The notes beneath the pieces are model-generated. The model was not told the DNA's origin. It saw only the letters and a list, made by a program, of their open reading frames with translations, and did no database searches. The translations under genes and the position numbers were made by a program. DNA of 64,000 nucleotides from Candidatus Lightella neohaematopini (GTDB taxonomy: Bacteria; Pseudomonadota; Gammaproteobacteria; Enterobacterales; Enterobacteriaceae): the NCBI GenBank assembly GCA_025728545.1, contig JAOBJL010000003.1:1-64000 (forward strand), given 5' to 3'. This document shows, piece by piece, positions 19,923 through 32,078 of the stretch (positions are counted from its first letter, which is position 1; each line of letters opens with the position of its first letter).

Positions 19923-22175
19923 TTAATTAAATACTTTAATAGTATCACCAACTAATAAATTATTATAATTTTTTATAACTATACCACAATCCATACCACT
20001 ACGTACTTCATAAATATTATTTTTAAATCTTTTTAATGATTCAATCATACCACTAAATATAATTTTATTATTTCTAAATATACTAACGTTAGCATGTTGT
20101 CTAATATTTCCATCAATAACCATACAACCAGCAATAGTATAATTCTTGAATATAAATATATTACGAACTTCAGCTATACCTAATAATTTTTTTACTGGTA
20201 TTTGATTTCGATAAATCATGTTATTGATAGTTTGTTTTATATCATCAATTAAGTTATAAATTATTGAATAATATTTAATACATACATTACTATTAACGCT
20301 AATTTTATGTATAATGTTACTAATTTTTACATTAAAACAAATAATTATTGCCCTAAATGATTTGGCTAGTAAAATATCAGTTTCATTAATAGCACCAATG
20401 CTAGAACTTATAATTTTAATCTGTAATTTATCACTTGATAATTTATTTAGTATGTTAATAATTACTTCACTAATACCATAAGTATCAGTTTTTATTAAAA
20501 AATTTAGTTTATTAATCTTTTCTTTACTATTATTAAATATAGTATTGATATTAATATCTTTCTTATTATTAATTTTTAGTTTATCTATTTCATGTTTTCT
20601 GTAAGATATAATAGTTTTAACGTGCTTTTCGTTATTTAATGAAATTAATAAATCACCAGCATTAGGAATATTAGATAATCCTAGTATTTCTACTGGAATA
20701 GCTGGTAATGCTGTAGTAATGTAATTTTTACAATCATCATACATAGCACGCACACGACCATAAGTTAATCCACATAATATAAGATCTCCTATTTTTAACG
20801 AACCTTCATGTATTAAAACAACGACTATTGGCCCACGTTTCTTATCTAAATAAGACTCTATTATCGTTCCTTTAGCTGGTCCATTAAATACTGTTTTTAA
20901 ATTAAGTAATTTTGTTTGTATAGATATTGCCTTCATTAATTCATTAATACCAGTACCTAATTTAGCTGATATATAAACAAATTGATTTTTTCCACCCCAT
21001 TCTTCTGATATTATATTATACTTAGCTAAATCACATTTAATTTTTTCTATATTTGAGTTAGGTTTATCTATCTTATTAATTGCAATAATCATTGGTATTT
21101 GATATAATTTTGCTTGTTCAATAACTTCAATAGTTTGGGGCATGATACCATCATCTACTGCTATAACTAATATAATAACATCGGTAATTTTTATTCCTCT
21201 AACTCTCATATTAGTAAATGAATTATGTCCTGGAGTATCTATAAAAGTAATAAATTTGTTATTTTTATTTATTTGATATGCTTTAATAGTTTGAGTAATA
21301 CCACCAATTTCTTGGTCAACTAAATTAGTTGATCTAATAAAATCTAATAATGATGTTTTTCCATGATCAACATGACCTGCAATAGTAATAATAGGTGCTC
21401 TAAGTTTAAATATTGGATTTTTATTAGTAGAAATATTACTATTAATTAAATTTTCTTCTAGTCTATCTTTATCATAAAAGATTACTTTATGACCCATATC
21501 TTCTATTATTAGTTGTATAGCTTCCTGATTAATAATATCATTACTATTAACGACACTTCCTAATTTGGCCATTAAATTAATTATCTTTGATGATTTCACA
21601 GAAAGTTTATTAGCTAGTTCTGCTACTGTTATGACTTTATCAATTATTATACTTCGACTAATATGATATTTAGGTTTATTAAATTTATGTGTTAATACAG
21701 AATACCTTGTATTATATATTTTAGTATTACCTGATTGATTACTTATTTTTTCCTTAGAAGAAAATTTAGATTTAACTACAAGTCTATCATTTTTGTCATA
21801 TTCATTTAATACTGTAAATTCATTAAAATCATCATTTTCTATATTATATTTCTTGTTAAAATAAACATTATTTTTATTTTTTGGTTTTATACGTTTCTTT
21901 TGTAGAATATCATCTACATTATTTGTTAAATAAATTGATACATTTTTATTATTAGATTCAATACAGTTTATTTTTTTAGATAATTGATTATTATTACATT
22001 CATTTTTAATAGTATCACTACTAATATATTTATTTTTTTCTAAAAATATTTTTTTTTTATCAATACTTGTTTTTTTACGTATCTCAATTTTTATTGATTT
22101 ATTTTTACCTTGATTATCAAGAATATTTAGTGTACTTCTTTTTTTTCTTTGTAAAATTAATTTATTTATTATCAT
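19923..22175 (-). CDS. infB: Translation initiation factor IF-2, N-terminally reduced
   Basis: GTPase that brings initiator tRNA to the 30S subunit. It has 750 residues against 890 in E. coli. The first ATG reads MIINKLILQRKKRSTLN, which matches E. coli from about residue 58, so the first N-terminal subdomain is absent. The long charged linker is replaced by a shorter Lys/Asn-rich stretch. A second IF2N motif (TVAELANKLSVK) remains. The G domain is intact: GHVDHGKT, DTPGHNSF and NKID. Domains II to IV follow to the C-terminus DTIKVF. It is part of the nusA-infB-rbfA operon. Confidence 0.96.
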   Translation of the reverse strand: MIINKLILQRKKRSTLNILDNQGKNKSIKIEIRKKTSIDKKKIFLEKNKYISSDTIKNECNNNQLSKKINCIESNNKNVSIYLTNNVDDILQKKRIKPKNKNNVYFNKKYNIENDDFNEFTVLNEYDKNDRLVVKSKFSSKEKISNQSGNTKIYNTRYSVLTHKFNKPKYHISRSIIIDKVITVAELANKLSVKSSKIINLMAKLGSVVNSNDIINQEAIQLIIEDMGHKVIFYDKDRLEENLINSNISTNKNPIFKLRAPIITIAGHVDHGKTSLLDFIRSTNLVDQEIGGITQTIKAYQINKNNKFITFIDTPGHNSFTNMRVRGIKITDVIILVIAVDDGIMPQTIEVIEQAKLYQIPMIIAINKIDKPNSNIEKIKCDLAKYNIISEEWGGKNQFVYISAKLGTGINELMKAISIQTKLLNLKTVFNGPAKGTIIESYLDKKRGPIVVVLIHEGSLKIGDLILCGLTYGRVRAMYDDCKNYITTALPAIPVEILGLSNIPNAGDLLISLNNEKHVKTIISYRKHEIDKLKINNKKDININTIFNNSKEKINKLNFLIKTDTYGISEVIINILNKLSSDKLQIKIISSSIGAINETDILLAKSFRAIIICFNVKISNIIHKISVNSNVCIKYYSIIYNLIDDIKQTINNMIYRNQIPVKKLLGIAEVRNIFIFKNYTIAGCMVIDGNIRQHANVSIFRNNKIIFSGMIESLKRFKNNIYEVRSGMDCGIVIKNYNNLLVGDTIKVFN

Positions 22176-22257
22176 ATATTAATAACCATAACATAAGTAA
22201 ATATTCAATTTATTTTATCTTACTTAAATAAAATATTCAAAAAAATTACTATATTTA

Positions 22258-23742
22258 TTAATGTGATTTTTTATTAAACCAACACAAATCACGTGCTGCC
22301 ATAATTAATTCTCCTGCCTTTTTACTATCTAATTCTTTAATATCTATTAAATCATCAATACTTTGTTCTGCTAGTTTTTCTAATGTGGAAATATTAAGTG
22401 ATATTAACTTTGTTAATATATTATGATCTATACCAGGTAATTTTGATAGCATATTAGTATATAGTTTATTATAATTTTTATCTTTAAGATTATCAAAATT
22501 AATTATGTTTTTTGCTTTTTCTTGAATTAATAATATCTCATCACGATTTATTGTTTTAATTTCTAATAATTCATTCTTAGAAATATATGCTAATTCTTCT
22601 ATTGAGGAAAAACCATGATCTATTAATATTTTGGCTACAGATGAATTAATTAATAATTTCTTTGTAAAATTATTTAATAAAATTTGTTCCTCAGCTTTAT
22701 GTTTTTCTTCTAACATAGCAGAAGTCATAACATTTAATTCCCAACCACTTAACTGGGATGCTAATTTAATATTTTGTCCATTACGACCAATAACTTGTGC
22801 TAAATTATTTTCTTCTACTGCAATATCCATAGTATGTTTATCTTCATCTACTATAATTGATGATACATCTGCCGATGTTATAGCATTAATAACAAATTGT
22901 GCAGGATTGTCAGCCCATAAAATAATATCAATTCGTTCTCCACATAATTCATTAGATACAGCTTGTACTCTAGCTCCACGCATACCAACACAAGCCCCAA
23001 TGGGATCAATTCTTTTATCATTAGTTTTAACCGCTATCTTTGCTCTTAATCCTGGGTCTCTAACTACTGCTTTAATTTCAATTATTTCCTCGTTAATTTC
23101 TGGTACTTCTATACGAAATAATTCTACTAACATAGCTGGTTTTACTCTACTAATAAATAATTGAGCACCCTTATTCTCTGGTTTTACAGCATATAATATA
23201 CCTTTTACTCTATCACCTATACGAAAATTATCTCTAGGCAACATATCTTCTTTTAAAATTATAGCATCAGCATTATTACCAACATCAATATTTATGCCTT
23301 CTCTATTAATTCTTTTAACGATACCGGTAATTATTTTTCCTTTACGATTTATAAAATGTTCTAATATTGTTGCTCTTTCTGCTTCACGAACCTTTTGTAT
23401 TATTACTTGTTTAGCGATTTGTGTAGTTATTCTGTCAAAACTAACTGATTCAATTTCATCTTCTATATAATCACCAATTTTAATATCTTGTTTATCTAAT
23501 AATGCAGCATCAATAGTAATTTCTTTTGTTGGTTGTGTAACTTCATAAACAACTAACCAACGTCTGAAAGTACTAAAACTACCAGATTTTCGATCTATAC
23601 TAACTCGAACTTCTATATCATGTGCATATTTTTTCTTTGTTGCTACAGCAATAGCAAGTTCTAATGTTTCAAAAATTTTTTCTCTCGTAACTAATTTTTC
23701 ATTTGAAACTGATTCTACAACAGCTAAAATTTCTTTATTCAT
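22258..23742 (-). CDS. nusA: Transcription factor NusA
   Basis: RNA polymerase elongation factor for pausing, termination and rRNA antitermination. It has 494 residues (495 in E. coli). The order is an N-terminal polymerase-binding domain, S1, two KH domains ([17 protein letters not shown]), then two acidic repeats. The last, about residues 430-490 ([30 protein letters not shown]), corresponds to AR2, which in E. coli is the contact for SuhB and the polymerase alpha subunit. Its retention matters for the odd SuhB elsewhere in this window. It is the first intact gene of its operon here, because rimP upstream is degenerate. Confidence 0.97.
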   Translation of the reverse strand: MNKEILAVVESVSNEKLVTREKIFETLELAIAVATKKKYAHDIEVRVSIDRKSGSFSTFRRWLVVYEVTQPTKEITIDAALLDKQDIKIGDYIEDEIESVSFDRITTQIAKQVIIQKVREAERATILEHFINRKGKIITGIVKRINREGINIDVGNNADAIILKEDMLPRDNFRIGDRVKGILYAVKPENKGAQLFISRVKPAMLVELFRIEVPEINEEIIEIKAVVRDPGLRAKIAVKTNDKRIDPIGACVGMRGARVQAVSNELCGERIDIILWADNPAQFVINAITSADVSSIIVDEDKHTMDIAVEENNLAQVIGRNGQNIKLASQLSGWELNVMTSAMLEEKHKAEEQILLNNFTKKLLINSSVAKILIDHGFSSIEELAYISKNELLEIKTINRDEILLIQEKAKNIINFDNLKDKNYNKLYTNMLSKLPGIDHNILTKLISLNISTLEKLAEQSIDDLIDIKELDSKKAGELIMAARDLCWFNKKSH

Positions 23743-23747
23743 TTTAG

Positions 23748-23882
23748 TTATCTCAAATTAATTACAATATTAATTTTAAATATAATTAAAAATTTTATCT
23801 TATCTACTATAATTAAGTTATATTATTTTATGTAAATATTTATAATTTTGTTATTCCTTATAAAGGAAGTATAAAATACAAC
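23748..23882 (-). pseudogene. Probable 3' remnant of rimP
   Basis: Directly upstream of nusA, where rimP lies in E. coli, one frame runs 45 codons with a single internal stop and ends five bases before the nusA ATG. Its end, [11 protein letters not shown], resembles the RimP C-terminus NIQKANLVPHF at conserved positions (I, K, N, hydrophobic pair). An upstream piece, NNKIINIYIK, resembles the RimP stretch before it. No start and no upstream RimP core can be recognised in 23883-24085. The match is weak and partly supported by position; random A+T-rich DNA is the alternative. Confidence 0.42.
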
Positions 23883-24085
23883 ATTTAATATAATAATGAT
23901 AAAGATTAATGCACTCATTAAAGTTATAATTATTAAATAACTTATACTTAATATATATTATTTTATTAAGTATATCTAAATTTTTTAAATTTTAAATAAT
24001 ACAATATTTTTATTATTTTAACTAAAAACAAAATACTATTATAACTAACTTAAAATAATATAAATCTAGCCATTAATTAGTAAAG

Positions 24086-24170
24086 TACCGAGGACGGGAT
24101 TTGAACCCGTAAACCAAACAACGGTACTATCACCTCAAGATAGCGTGTTTACCAATTTCACCACCTCGGT
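24086..24170 (-). tRNA. leuU: tRNA-Leu (anticodon GAG)
   Basis: An 85-nucleotide class II tRNA. The acceptor ACCGAGG pairs with CCTCGGT and the discriminator is A. Anticodon stem CTATC/GATAG holds loop TTGAGGT, so the anticodon is GAG. T-arm ACGGG/CCCGT. No CCA is encoded. It sits between secG and nusA exactly as leuU does in E. coli. The metY tRNA that follows in E. coli is not seen. Confidence 0.95.
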
Positions 24171-24207
24171 AAGATATTTTTATTAAAAATAAAGTCATGA
24201 ATATTAA

Positions 24208-24507
24208 CTATTTATTAACATTTTGTTTTAAACATTTAACATGTTTTAGTGGTTGCCAAATATTATTTTTATTTCTAACATCTTTAATTAAATTAGCTAA
24301 TAGTAAACTAAATAAAAAAAACAATATTGCTAATATTATAGTTAACTTAATCATAACATTTCCAGTATTAGTTGAGCTAGATAAAATATTAGATAAATTA
24401 TGTGTACTAAACGTTAGTCCAATATCATACTTTTTATTTTGTAACATTATTACTATGATTAAAAAAATTGATATTAACAAAAATATAATTAATGATACTT
24501 TATACAT
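24208..24507 (-). CDS. secG: SecG, SecYEG translocon subunit
   Basis: Small inner-membrane protein that assists preprotein export. It has two membrane helices (about residues 3-22 and 52-71) joined by a loop, and 99 residues against 110 in E. coli. The N-terminus MYKVSLIIFLLISIFLI and the IMLQ motif match. GGGAT precedes the ATG. An overlapping plus-strand frame of 123 codons has no family match and is a shadow. glmM, normally just upstream, is missing. Confidence 0.9.
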   Translation of the reverse strand: MYKVSLIIFLLISIFLIIVIMLQNKKYDIGLTFSTHNLSNILSSSTNTGNVMIKLTIILAILFFLFSLLLANLIKDVRNKNNIWQPLKHVKCLKQNVNK

Positions 24508-24663
24508 ATTTTATCCCAAAAATAAATTAGAAATGTTTATAGATAATATAAAATTTAAACAAAACTAGTTTTAAATTAAAAATTATTTAAATATTTTTGT
24601 TAAAATGTTATATTTATAATTATTTAAATAATAAGTTATAAAATTAATAAGTAACAATAAAAT

Positions 24664-24720
24664 AATCATTCTATATTACTATAATAATCATGTAAACTAC
24701 TATAATATAGGATAATGATT
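24664..24720 (-). repeat. Imperfect inverted repeat after folP
   Basis: AATCATT-CTATATT (24664-24677) faces AATATAGGATAATGATT (24704-24720), giving about 14 paired bases with a small bulge. It lies 20 bases past the folP stop, where glmM has been deleted. It could end the ftsH-folP transcript, but no T-run follows. Confidence 0.35.
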
Positions 24721-24739
24721 ATATTAAAATAATAATAAT

Positions 24740-25564
24740 TTATTTTCTGATACTTAAAGTAGTATTTACTATCTTTAAAGCTGCAACAGTTTGTGCAACA
24801 TCATGTACACGAATAATATTAGCTCCATTAATTACAGCAATTACAGCACAAGCAATACTACCATACAATGATTTAGTAATACCAGTTAACTTACTTATCA
24901 TTGATTTATGCGATATACCTACTAATAATGGTAATTTAAATTTACTAAAAACATTTAATTTTGATAATAATGTATAATTATGAGATAAACTTTTACCAAA
25001 ACCAAAGCCTGGATCTAATATTATTCTATTTTTTTTAATACCGTATTTTTTATATCTTTTAATTTGATTGTCAAAATATTCATTAATTTCTAATAACAAA
25101 TTAGAATATGATGGTGAAATTTGCATATTCTTTGGTATTCCCTGTATATGCATAATACAAACTAATAAATTACTATTAGCTATTAATTTTAATATTTCTT
25201 TATTTAACGGATATATGCTATTAATTATTTTAACACCAGATAGTATACTTTCTTTAATAACTTCAATCTTTGAGGTATTTACAGATATAACAATATCAAA
25301 ACGTTTTTGTAATTCTAATATTACTGGTATTACTCTATCTAATTCTTCACTTACACTGATATGATCAGCACCAGGCCTAGTTGATTCTCCTCCAATATCT
25401 ATTATATCAGCACCATCATTAATCATATTAGAAACGTGATTAATAATTTTATTAATAGTATTATATTTTCCTCCATCAAAAAATGAATCGGGAGTAACAT
25501 TTAATATACCCATAACAATAGGATTAGAAAAATCTAAAATATAATTATTGATATCTAAATTCAT
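24740..25564 (-). CDS. folP: Dihydropteroate synthase
   Basis: Joins p-aminobenzoate to dihydropterin pyrophosphate in folate synthesis; a TIM-barrel enzyme. The pterin-binding signatures are clear: ILNVTPDSFFDGG (about 20-32) and GADIIDIGGESTRPGA (about 52-67). Near the C-terminus GISHKSMI and IRVHDV supply the pterin-site Lys, Ser and Arg. It has 274 residues (282 in E. coli). It lies 32 bases downstream of ftsH as in E. coli. It implies that at least this part of folate synthesis is kept. Confidence 0.96.
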   Translation of the reverse strand: MNLDINNYILDFSNPIVMGILNVTPDSFFDGGKYNTINKIINHVSNMINDGADIIDIGGESTRPGADHISVSEELDRVIPVILELQKRFDIVISVNTSKIEVIKESILSGVKIINSIYPLNKEILKLIANSNLLVCIMHIQGIPKNMQISPSYSNLLLEINEYFDNQIKRYKKYGIKKNRIILDPGFGFGKSLSHNYTLLSKLNVFSKFKLPLLVGISHKSMISKLTGITKSLYGSIACAVIAVINGANIIRVHDVAQTVAALKIVNTTLSIRK

Positions 25565-25596
25565 TATTTAAAATATTAAATTTACAGTTATCTTAC

Positions 25597-27444
<1,848 letters not shown>

Positions 27445-27491
27445 GAAATTAGCCTCACCTAATATTTTTAAAAAATTAGTTTTATTTTAAC

Positions 27492-28094
27492 CTAAAACTT
27501 GTATTTAATTCCAATAATATATATTTCTCTTGATTTTGACTTAGAAGCAACTGGTTTACTAATTTTCACATCATTAAATAATAAACTAATTACTTTAATA
27601 TATCTATTTATTTCCCTTCCTTGAAAAATTTTTATTACTAAATTACCATTTTTTATTAATATCTTTCTACATAATAATATTACTTTAATTAATAAATTAT
27701 AAAAATTTTTATTATCTATTAAAGATATACCACTAATATTTGGTGCAGCATCAGATAATATTAATTGTATATTTTTTCTTCCTGTTTTAATTAATTTATA
27801 AAATACTCCATTATTACAAAAATCTCCCTGTATAAATTTAACTCCATTAATAGGATACATATATAAAATATCACAAGCAATAACTTTACCATTTGGTTTA
27901 ATTTTATTAATAGCATATTGTGACCAACTACCAGGAGAAGCACCTAAATCTACTACGTTCATATTAGGTTTAAATAAATTATATTTACAATTTATTTCAT
28001 CTAATTTAAACCAAGATCTTGCTCGAATTTTATTTTGTTTTGCTTTTTTAGTAAAAAAATTAACAAAACTAGTTTTTTTTCTACTATCTATCAT
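27492..28094 (-). CDS. rlmE: 23S rRNA 2'-O-methyltransferase RlmE
   Basis: Methylates U2552 in the 23S rRNA A-loop late in 50S assembly. It has a Rossmann fold with the SAM-binding VDLGASPGSWSQ. The K-D-K-E catalytic set is visible: Lys in RSWFKLDEI, Asp in ILSDAAPNISG, Lys in LVIKIFQG and Glu in SREIYI. It has 200 residues against 209. It sits between greA and ftsH; yhbY is not seen. The enzyme should be active. Confidence 0.95.
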   Translation of the reverse strand: MIDSRKKTSFVNFFTKKAKQNKIRARSWFKLDEINCKYNLFKPNMNVVDLGASPGSWSQYAINKIKPNGKVIACDILYMYPINGVKFIQGDFCNNGVFYKLIKTGRKNIQLILSDAAPNISGISLIDNKNFYNLLIKVILLCRKILIKNGNLVIKIFQGREINRYIKVISLLFNDVKISKPVASKSKSREIYIIGIKYKF

Positions 28095-28147
28095 ATAAAA
28101 TCAAAATAAAGTCTAGTTATATTCCAGATATAAAATTTTATTAGAAA

Positions 28148-28624
28148 TTATAAATACTCTATTTTAATAATTTCATATTTTATTTTACCTCTTGGAGTAT
28201 TTACAATAACTATATCAGATACTTTTTTACTAATAATACTTCTTGCTATTGGTGAACTTATAGAAATCAAATTATTTTTTATATTAGCTTCATCATCACC
28301 AACAATACAATATTTTTGACTTTTATTAGTCTTAATATTTCTTAAGCTAACAGTAGCACCAAAAACAACACAGTTGTTATTAATTACTTTAGTTACATCA
28401 ATAACATGAGCATTAGCTAATTTTAATTCTATTTCATATATTCTTTTTTCACAAAGTACTTGTTGTTCTTTTGCTGCATGATATTCAGCGTTTTCCTTTA
28501 AATCACCATAAGATCTAGCATCAGATATAGCTTTAATTATATTTGGTCTACATACATGTTTTAAATGATTTAATTCCTTCTTTAACTTAATAACACCATT
28601 TATTGTCATAGGAATTTTATTCAC
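28148..28624 (-). CDS. greA: Transcript cleavage factor GreA
   Basis: Rescues backtracked RNA polymerase by stimulating transcript cleavage. A coiled-coil N-terminal domain carries the acidic tip DLKENAEYHAAKEQQ, and a FKBP-like C-terminal domain follows. I choose GTG 28624: GGAG lies eight bases upstream, and it gives 158 residues, the E. coli length, with VNKIPMT facing MQAIPMT. A TTG two codons upstream sits too close to the Shine-Dalgarno. It lies between obgE and rlmE. Confidence 0.95.
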   Translation of the reverse strand: MNKIPMTINGVIKLKKELNHLKHVCRPNIIKAISDARSYGDLKENAEYHAAKEQQVLCEKRIYEIELKLANAHVIDVTKVINNNCVVFGATVSLRNIKTNKSQKYCIVGDDEANIKNNLISISSPIARSIISKKVSDIVIVNTPRGKIKYEIIKIEYL

Positions 28625-28632
28625 AAACAACT

Positions 28633-28637
28633 CTCCT
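28633..28637 (-). promoter_or_regulatory. Shine-Dalgarno selecting a GTG start for greA
   Basis: AGGAG read on the minus strand, about eight bases before GTG 28624 and only two to three before the upstream TTG, so it favours the GTG. Confidence 0.55.
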
Positions 28638-28730
28638 ATACTAACTATTATATATAACTATTAGTTAATAAACTATAAATAATAACTAAACATAAAAATT
28701 AATAAAAAAATATTAAAACTAATTTACTAA

Positions 28731-29756
<1,026 letters not shown>

Positions 29757-29784
29757 TTATAAAAAATAAATTTATGTTAATTCA

Positions 29785-30042
29785 CTATTCTGGTATTAAA
29801 TAAACTAATTTATGTTTATTTTTACTACCTTTAGTAAAACAAACTTTTCCTTTAGTTAAAGCAAATAAAGTGTAATCTTTTCCGATACCAACATAACTAC
29901 CTGGATGAAAAGTAGTACCTCTTTGACGTAATATAATATTACCTGCTGAAACTATCTGACCACCAAAACATTTAATACCTAGTCTTTTTCCTATGGAATC
30001 ACGACCATTTCTAGTAGAACCACCAGCTTTTTTATGTGCCAT
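29785..30042 (-). CDS. rpmA: 50S ribosomal protein L27
   Basis: Large-subunit protein whose N-terminal tail reaches the peptidyl-transferase centre. It has 85 residues as in E. coli and the conserved start [21 protein letters not shown]. It lies 40 bases downstream of rplU and is well conserved. Confidence 0.97.
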   Translation of the reverse strand: MAHKKAGGSTRNGRDSIGKRLGIKCFGGQIVSAGNIILRQRGTTFHPGSYVGIGKDYTLFALTKGKVCFTKGSKNKHKLVYLIPE

Positions 30043-30082
30043 TACTACTCCCTAATTTCTAACAAATATTAGAATTAAATAC

Positions 30083-30394
30083 TTATAACAAAATATCAAT
30101 AATTTTTATTTTCGTAAACCATTGTCTATGACCATAATTTCTACGATAATGTTTTCTACGAATAAACTTAATGATTTTTATTTTTTTATTACGATCATGA
30201 CTAATAATTTTTGCTATTATAGAAACATTTTTGATATATGGTCTACCGAATTTACAAATACTGTCTTTACAATACATTAAAATATTGTTAATTTTAATAT
30301 TTGTACCAATTGATTTATTAATTTTTTCAATAATAATAGTATCTCCTTTATTAACTAGATATTGCTTACCCCCACTATAAAATAATACGTACAT
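30083..30394 (-). CDS. rplU: 50S ribosomal protein L21
   Basis: Binds 23S rRNA. It has 103 residues as in E. coli, with MYVLFYSGGKQYLVNKGDTI at the start and the basic RRKHYRRNYGHRQWFTKIKI segment at the end. It is the promoter-proximal gene of the rplU-rpmA-obgE block and is divergent from a decayed ispB, as the intact pair is in E. coli. Confidence 0.97.
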   Translation of the reverse strand: MYVLFYSGGKQYLVNKGDTIIIEKINKSIGTNIKINNILMYCKDSICKFGRPYIKNVSIIAKIISHDRNKKIKIIKFIRRKHYRRNYGHRQWFTKIKIIDILL

Positions 30395-30579
30395 AAAAAC
30401 TCCAAATTTATTAATAAAATAAATTATATAATATAATAATACTATGTTATATTATTAATAATAAGATATTAATTATGCTATAATATTTTTTTGTGATTAT
30501 TAGTATATAATAATTAAGAACATTTGTTATAAAATATTATTTATAATATAAAGTTAAATCATAGTAATAAAATCCAAAA

Positions 30580-31460
30580 ATGTGTTCAATTAATTACTAA
30601 AAATATGAAAGAAGTAATAATGTAACTATAACATAATTTGGTTTAAAGTTAATTTAATTAATTAAACTAATAACTATATAATCAATAGTAGTAGAAAAAA
30701 TTTTAGATAAATACTAATTATATTAATGGTTTATATTTTAGAGTATAATAATACATAATATTATATAATTATTGTTAAGATAATTGAATTTACACATAAT
30801 TTAATTTTATTACGTGATAATTTTATTAATAAACTAATGTTATGTAGAGGAAAATTATCATAAATGTAATGTTTAATAACGCTAATAGTGTTTTAATAGA
30901 TAATTTTATTTATATTTATATACTTAAAACAATGAATATAATAAATTTATTAAAGGTATTAAAATTGATACCTTATATTATTATAATATTGTTTAAGGTA
31001 AAATTATGCAATCGATAAATAAAAATTCTAATTCCTATATAAGGAAGTGCTTGTATATAATATTTATAAAATATTTATTTATTTAGGTGTCATTACAAAC
31101 ATCAGTAATATTACTGTAGTAAGTAAGAATTAAGAAAATTGTTATATTACTATAGAAAATATTTAGAAATCATGTTTTAAGTCGTTGATGATGTAATTAA
31201 TTATATACTGAATAAAAATTCTAGAATGGAAATAGGAAGTAATTTACTTAATAGTATATTAACTTTATTACTACATATTATATAATACTGTCGATCTACA
31301 TTAATTTAAATTAATAAATAAACTTTAAGGGAATAATAAATTAATTATAAAAGTTGTTAATACAATAAGTTAATGTAATTTCGTTAATTATGTAGATAAT
31401 CTAATTTAATAAAGAAAGAGCTATACCCATATTTAGATTCTTGCACCATAATATAATAAA
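30580..31460 (+). pseudogene. ispB: Decayed ispB (octaprenyl diphosphate synthase)
   Basis: No long frame is open, but collinear pieces of IspB appear in order across about 880 bases (the gene is normally about 970) and in the ispB position, divergent from rplU. Pieces: IIEFTHNLILLRDN at about 30780-30820 matches LIEFIHTATLLHDD, the first Asp-rich motif. FNNANSVLIDNFIY at 30872-30913 matches FGNAASVLVGDFLY, with LLKVL further on. YLFI-stop-VSLQTSVIL around 31075-31115 matches RLFEAAAQCSGIL. YRKYLEIMF-stop-VVDDVINY at 31151-31204 matches YGRYLGTAFQLIDDLLDY, the second Asp-rich motif. The frame changes between pieces, several internal stops occur, and the first Asp motif is mutated. It cannot encode the enzyme. 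Exact ends are approximate. Confidence 0.85.
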
Positions 31461-31475
31461 ATTACATCAAAGAAC

Positions 31476-31503
31476 TTGACATATTATGATAAGATAATAC
31501 TAT
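31476..31503 (+). promoter_or_regulatory. Predicted sigma-70 promoter of ppa
   Basis: A perfect -35 box TTGACA (31476-31481) is followed after 16 bases by the -10-like TACTAT (31498-31503). AGGA follows about 10 bases before the ppa ATG. It lies just after the decayed ispB and is the clearest promoter in the window. Confidence 0.5.
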
Positions 31504-31525
31504 TAAAATTTTAGGAATAAAAAAT

Positions 31526-32059
31526 ATGAATTTTAACAAATTACCAATTAATAATAATTTTCCTGAAGAAACATATGTAATTATTGAAATTTCATATAAT
31601 TCTAATCCTGTAAAATATGAAATTAATAAAAATAATAATTTAATTTTTGTAGATAGATTTATACCATGTCCAATTTTTTATCCATGTAATTATGGTTATA
31701 TTAATAATACTTTATCATTAGATGGTGATCCAATTGATGCATTAGTGATTACTCCATATTCATTAAATATTGGTACAGTAATATTATGTAGGCCAATTGG
31801 GTTATTAAAAACTACTGATGAATCTGGTCAAGATATAAAATTAATTATGCTTCCTAGTAATAAAATTTGTAATGAATATAATTACATTAATGATATTGAT
31901 GATATATCAAAATCTTTAAAATTAAAAATTACTTATTTTTTTGAAAATTATAAGAAACTAGAATCAAAAAAATGGACAGAAGTTAATGGATGGGCTAATA
32001 AAGAAACGGCAAAAAAAGAAATGCTAATGGCTTTAGATAGAGCAAAACAAAAGAAATAA
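31526..32059 (+). CDS. ppa: Inorganic pyrophosphatase
   Basis: Hydrolyses pyrophosphate and so drives biosynthetic reactions. It is a soluble family I enzyme with 177 residues (176 in E. coli). The active-site acids sit in the signature DGDPIDALV, with the conserved FYPCNYGYI before it and KWTEVNGWANKETAKKE near the C-terminus. AGGAAT precedes the ATG. It is a single-gene unit converging on rplI and sits where ispB has decayed, an arrangement not found in E. coli. Confidence 0.97.
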   Translation: MNFNKLPINNNFPEETYVIIEISYNSNPVKYEINKNNNLIFVDRFIPCPIFYPCNYGYINNTLSLDGDPIDALVITPYSLNIGTVILCRPIGLLKTTDESGQDIKLIMLPSNKICNEYNYINDIDDISKSLKLKITYFFENYKKLESKKWTEVNGWANKETAKKEMLMALDRAKQKK

Positions 32060-32078
32060 TAATCAAAATTTATTTATT

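Noticed and set aside
22631..23164. 177-codon plus-strand frame inside nusA
   Set aside because: Antisense shadow of a strongly conserved NusA KH region; no family match.
24197..24568. 123-codon plus-strand frame over secG
   Set aside because: It lies antisense to a clear SecG, has low-complexity A+T-derived residues and no family resemblance.
30395..31525. Small RNA or regulatory leader in the long rplU-ppa gap
   Set aside because: Most of the gap is better explained by the ordered ispB remnants; only the ppa promoter at its end stands out.
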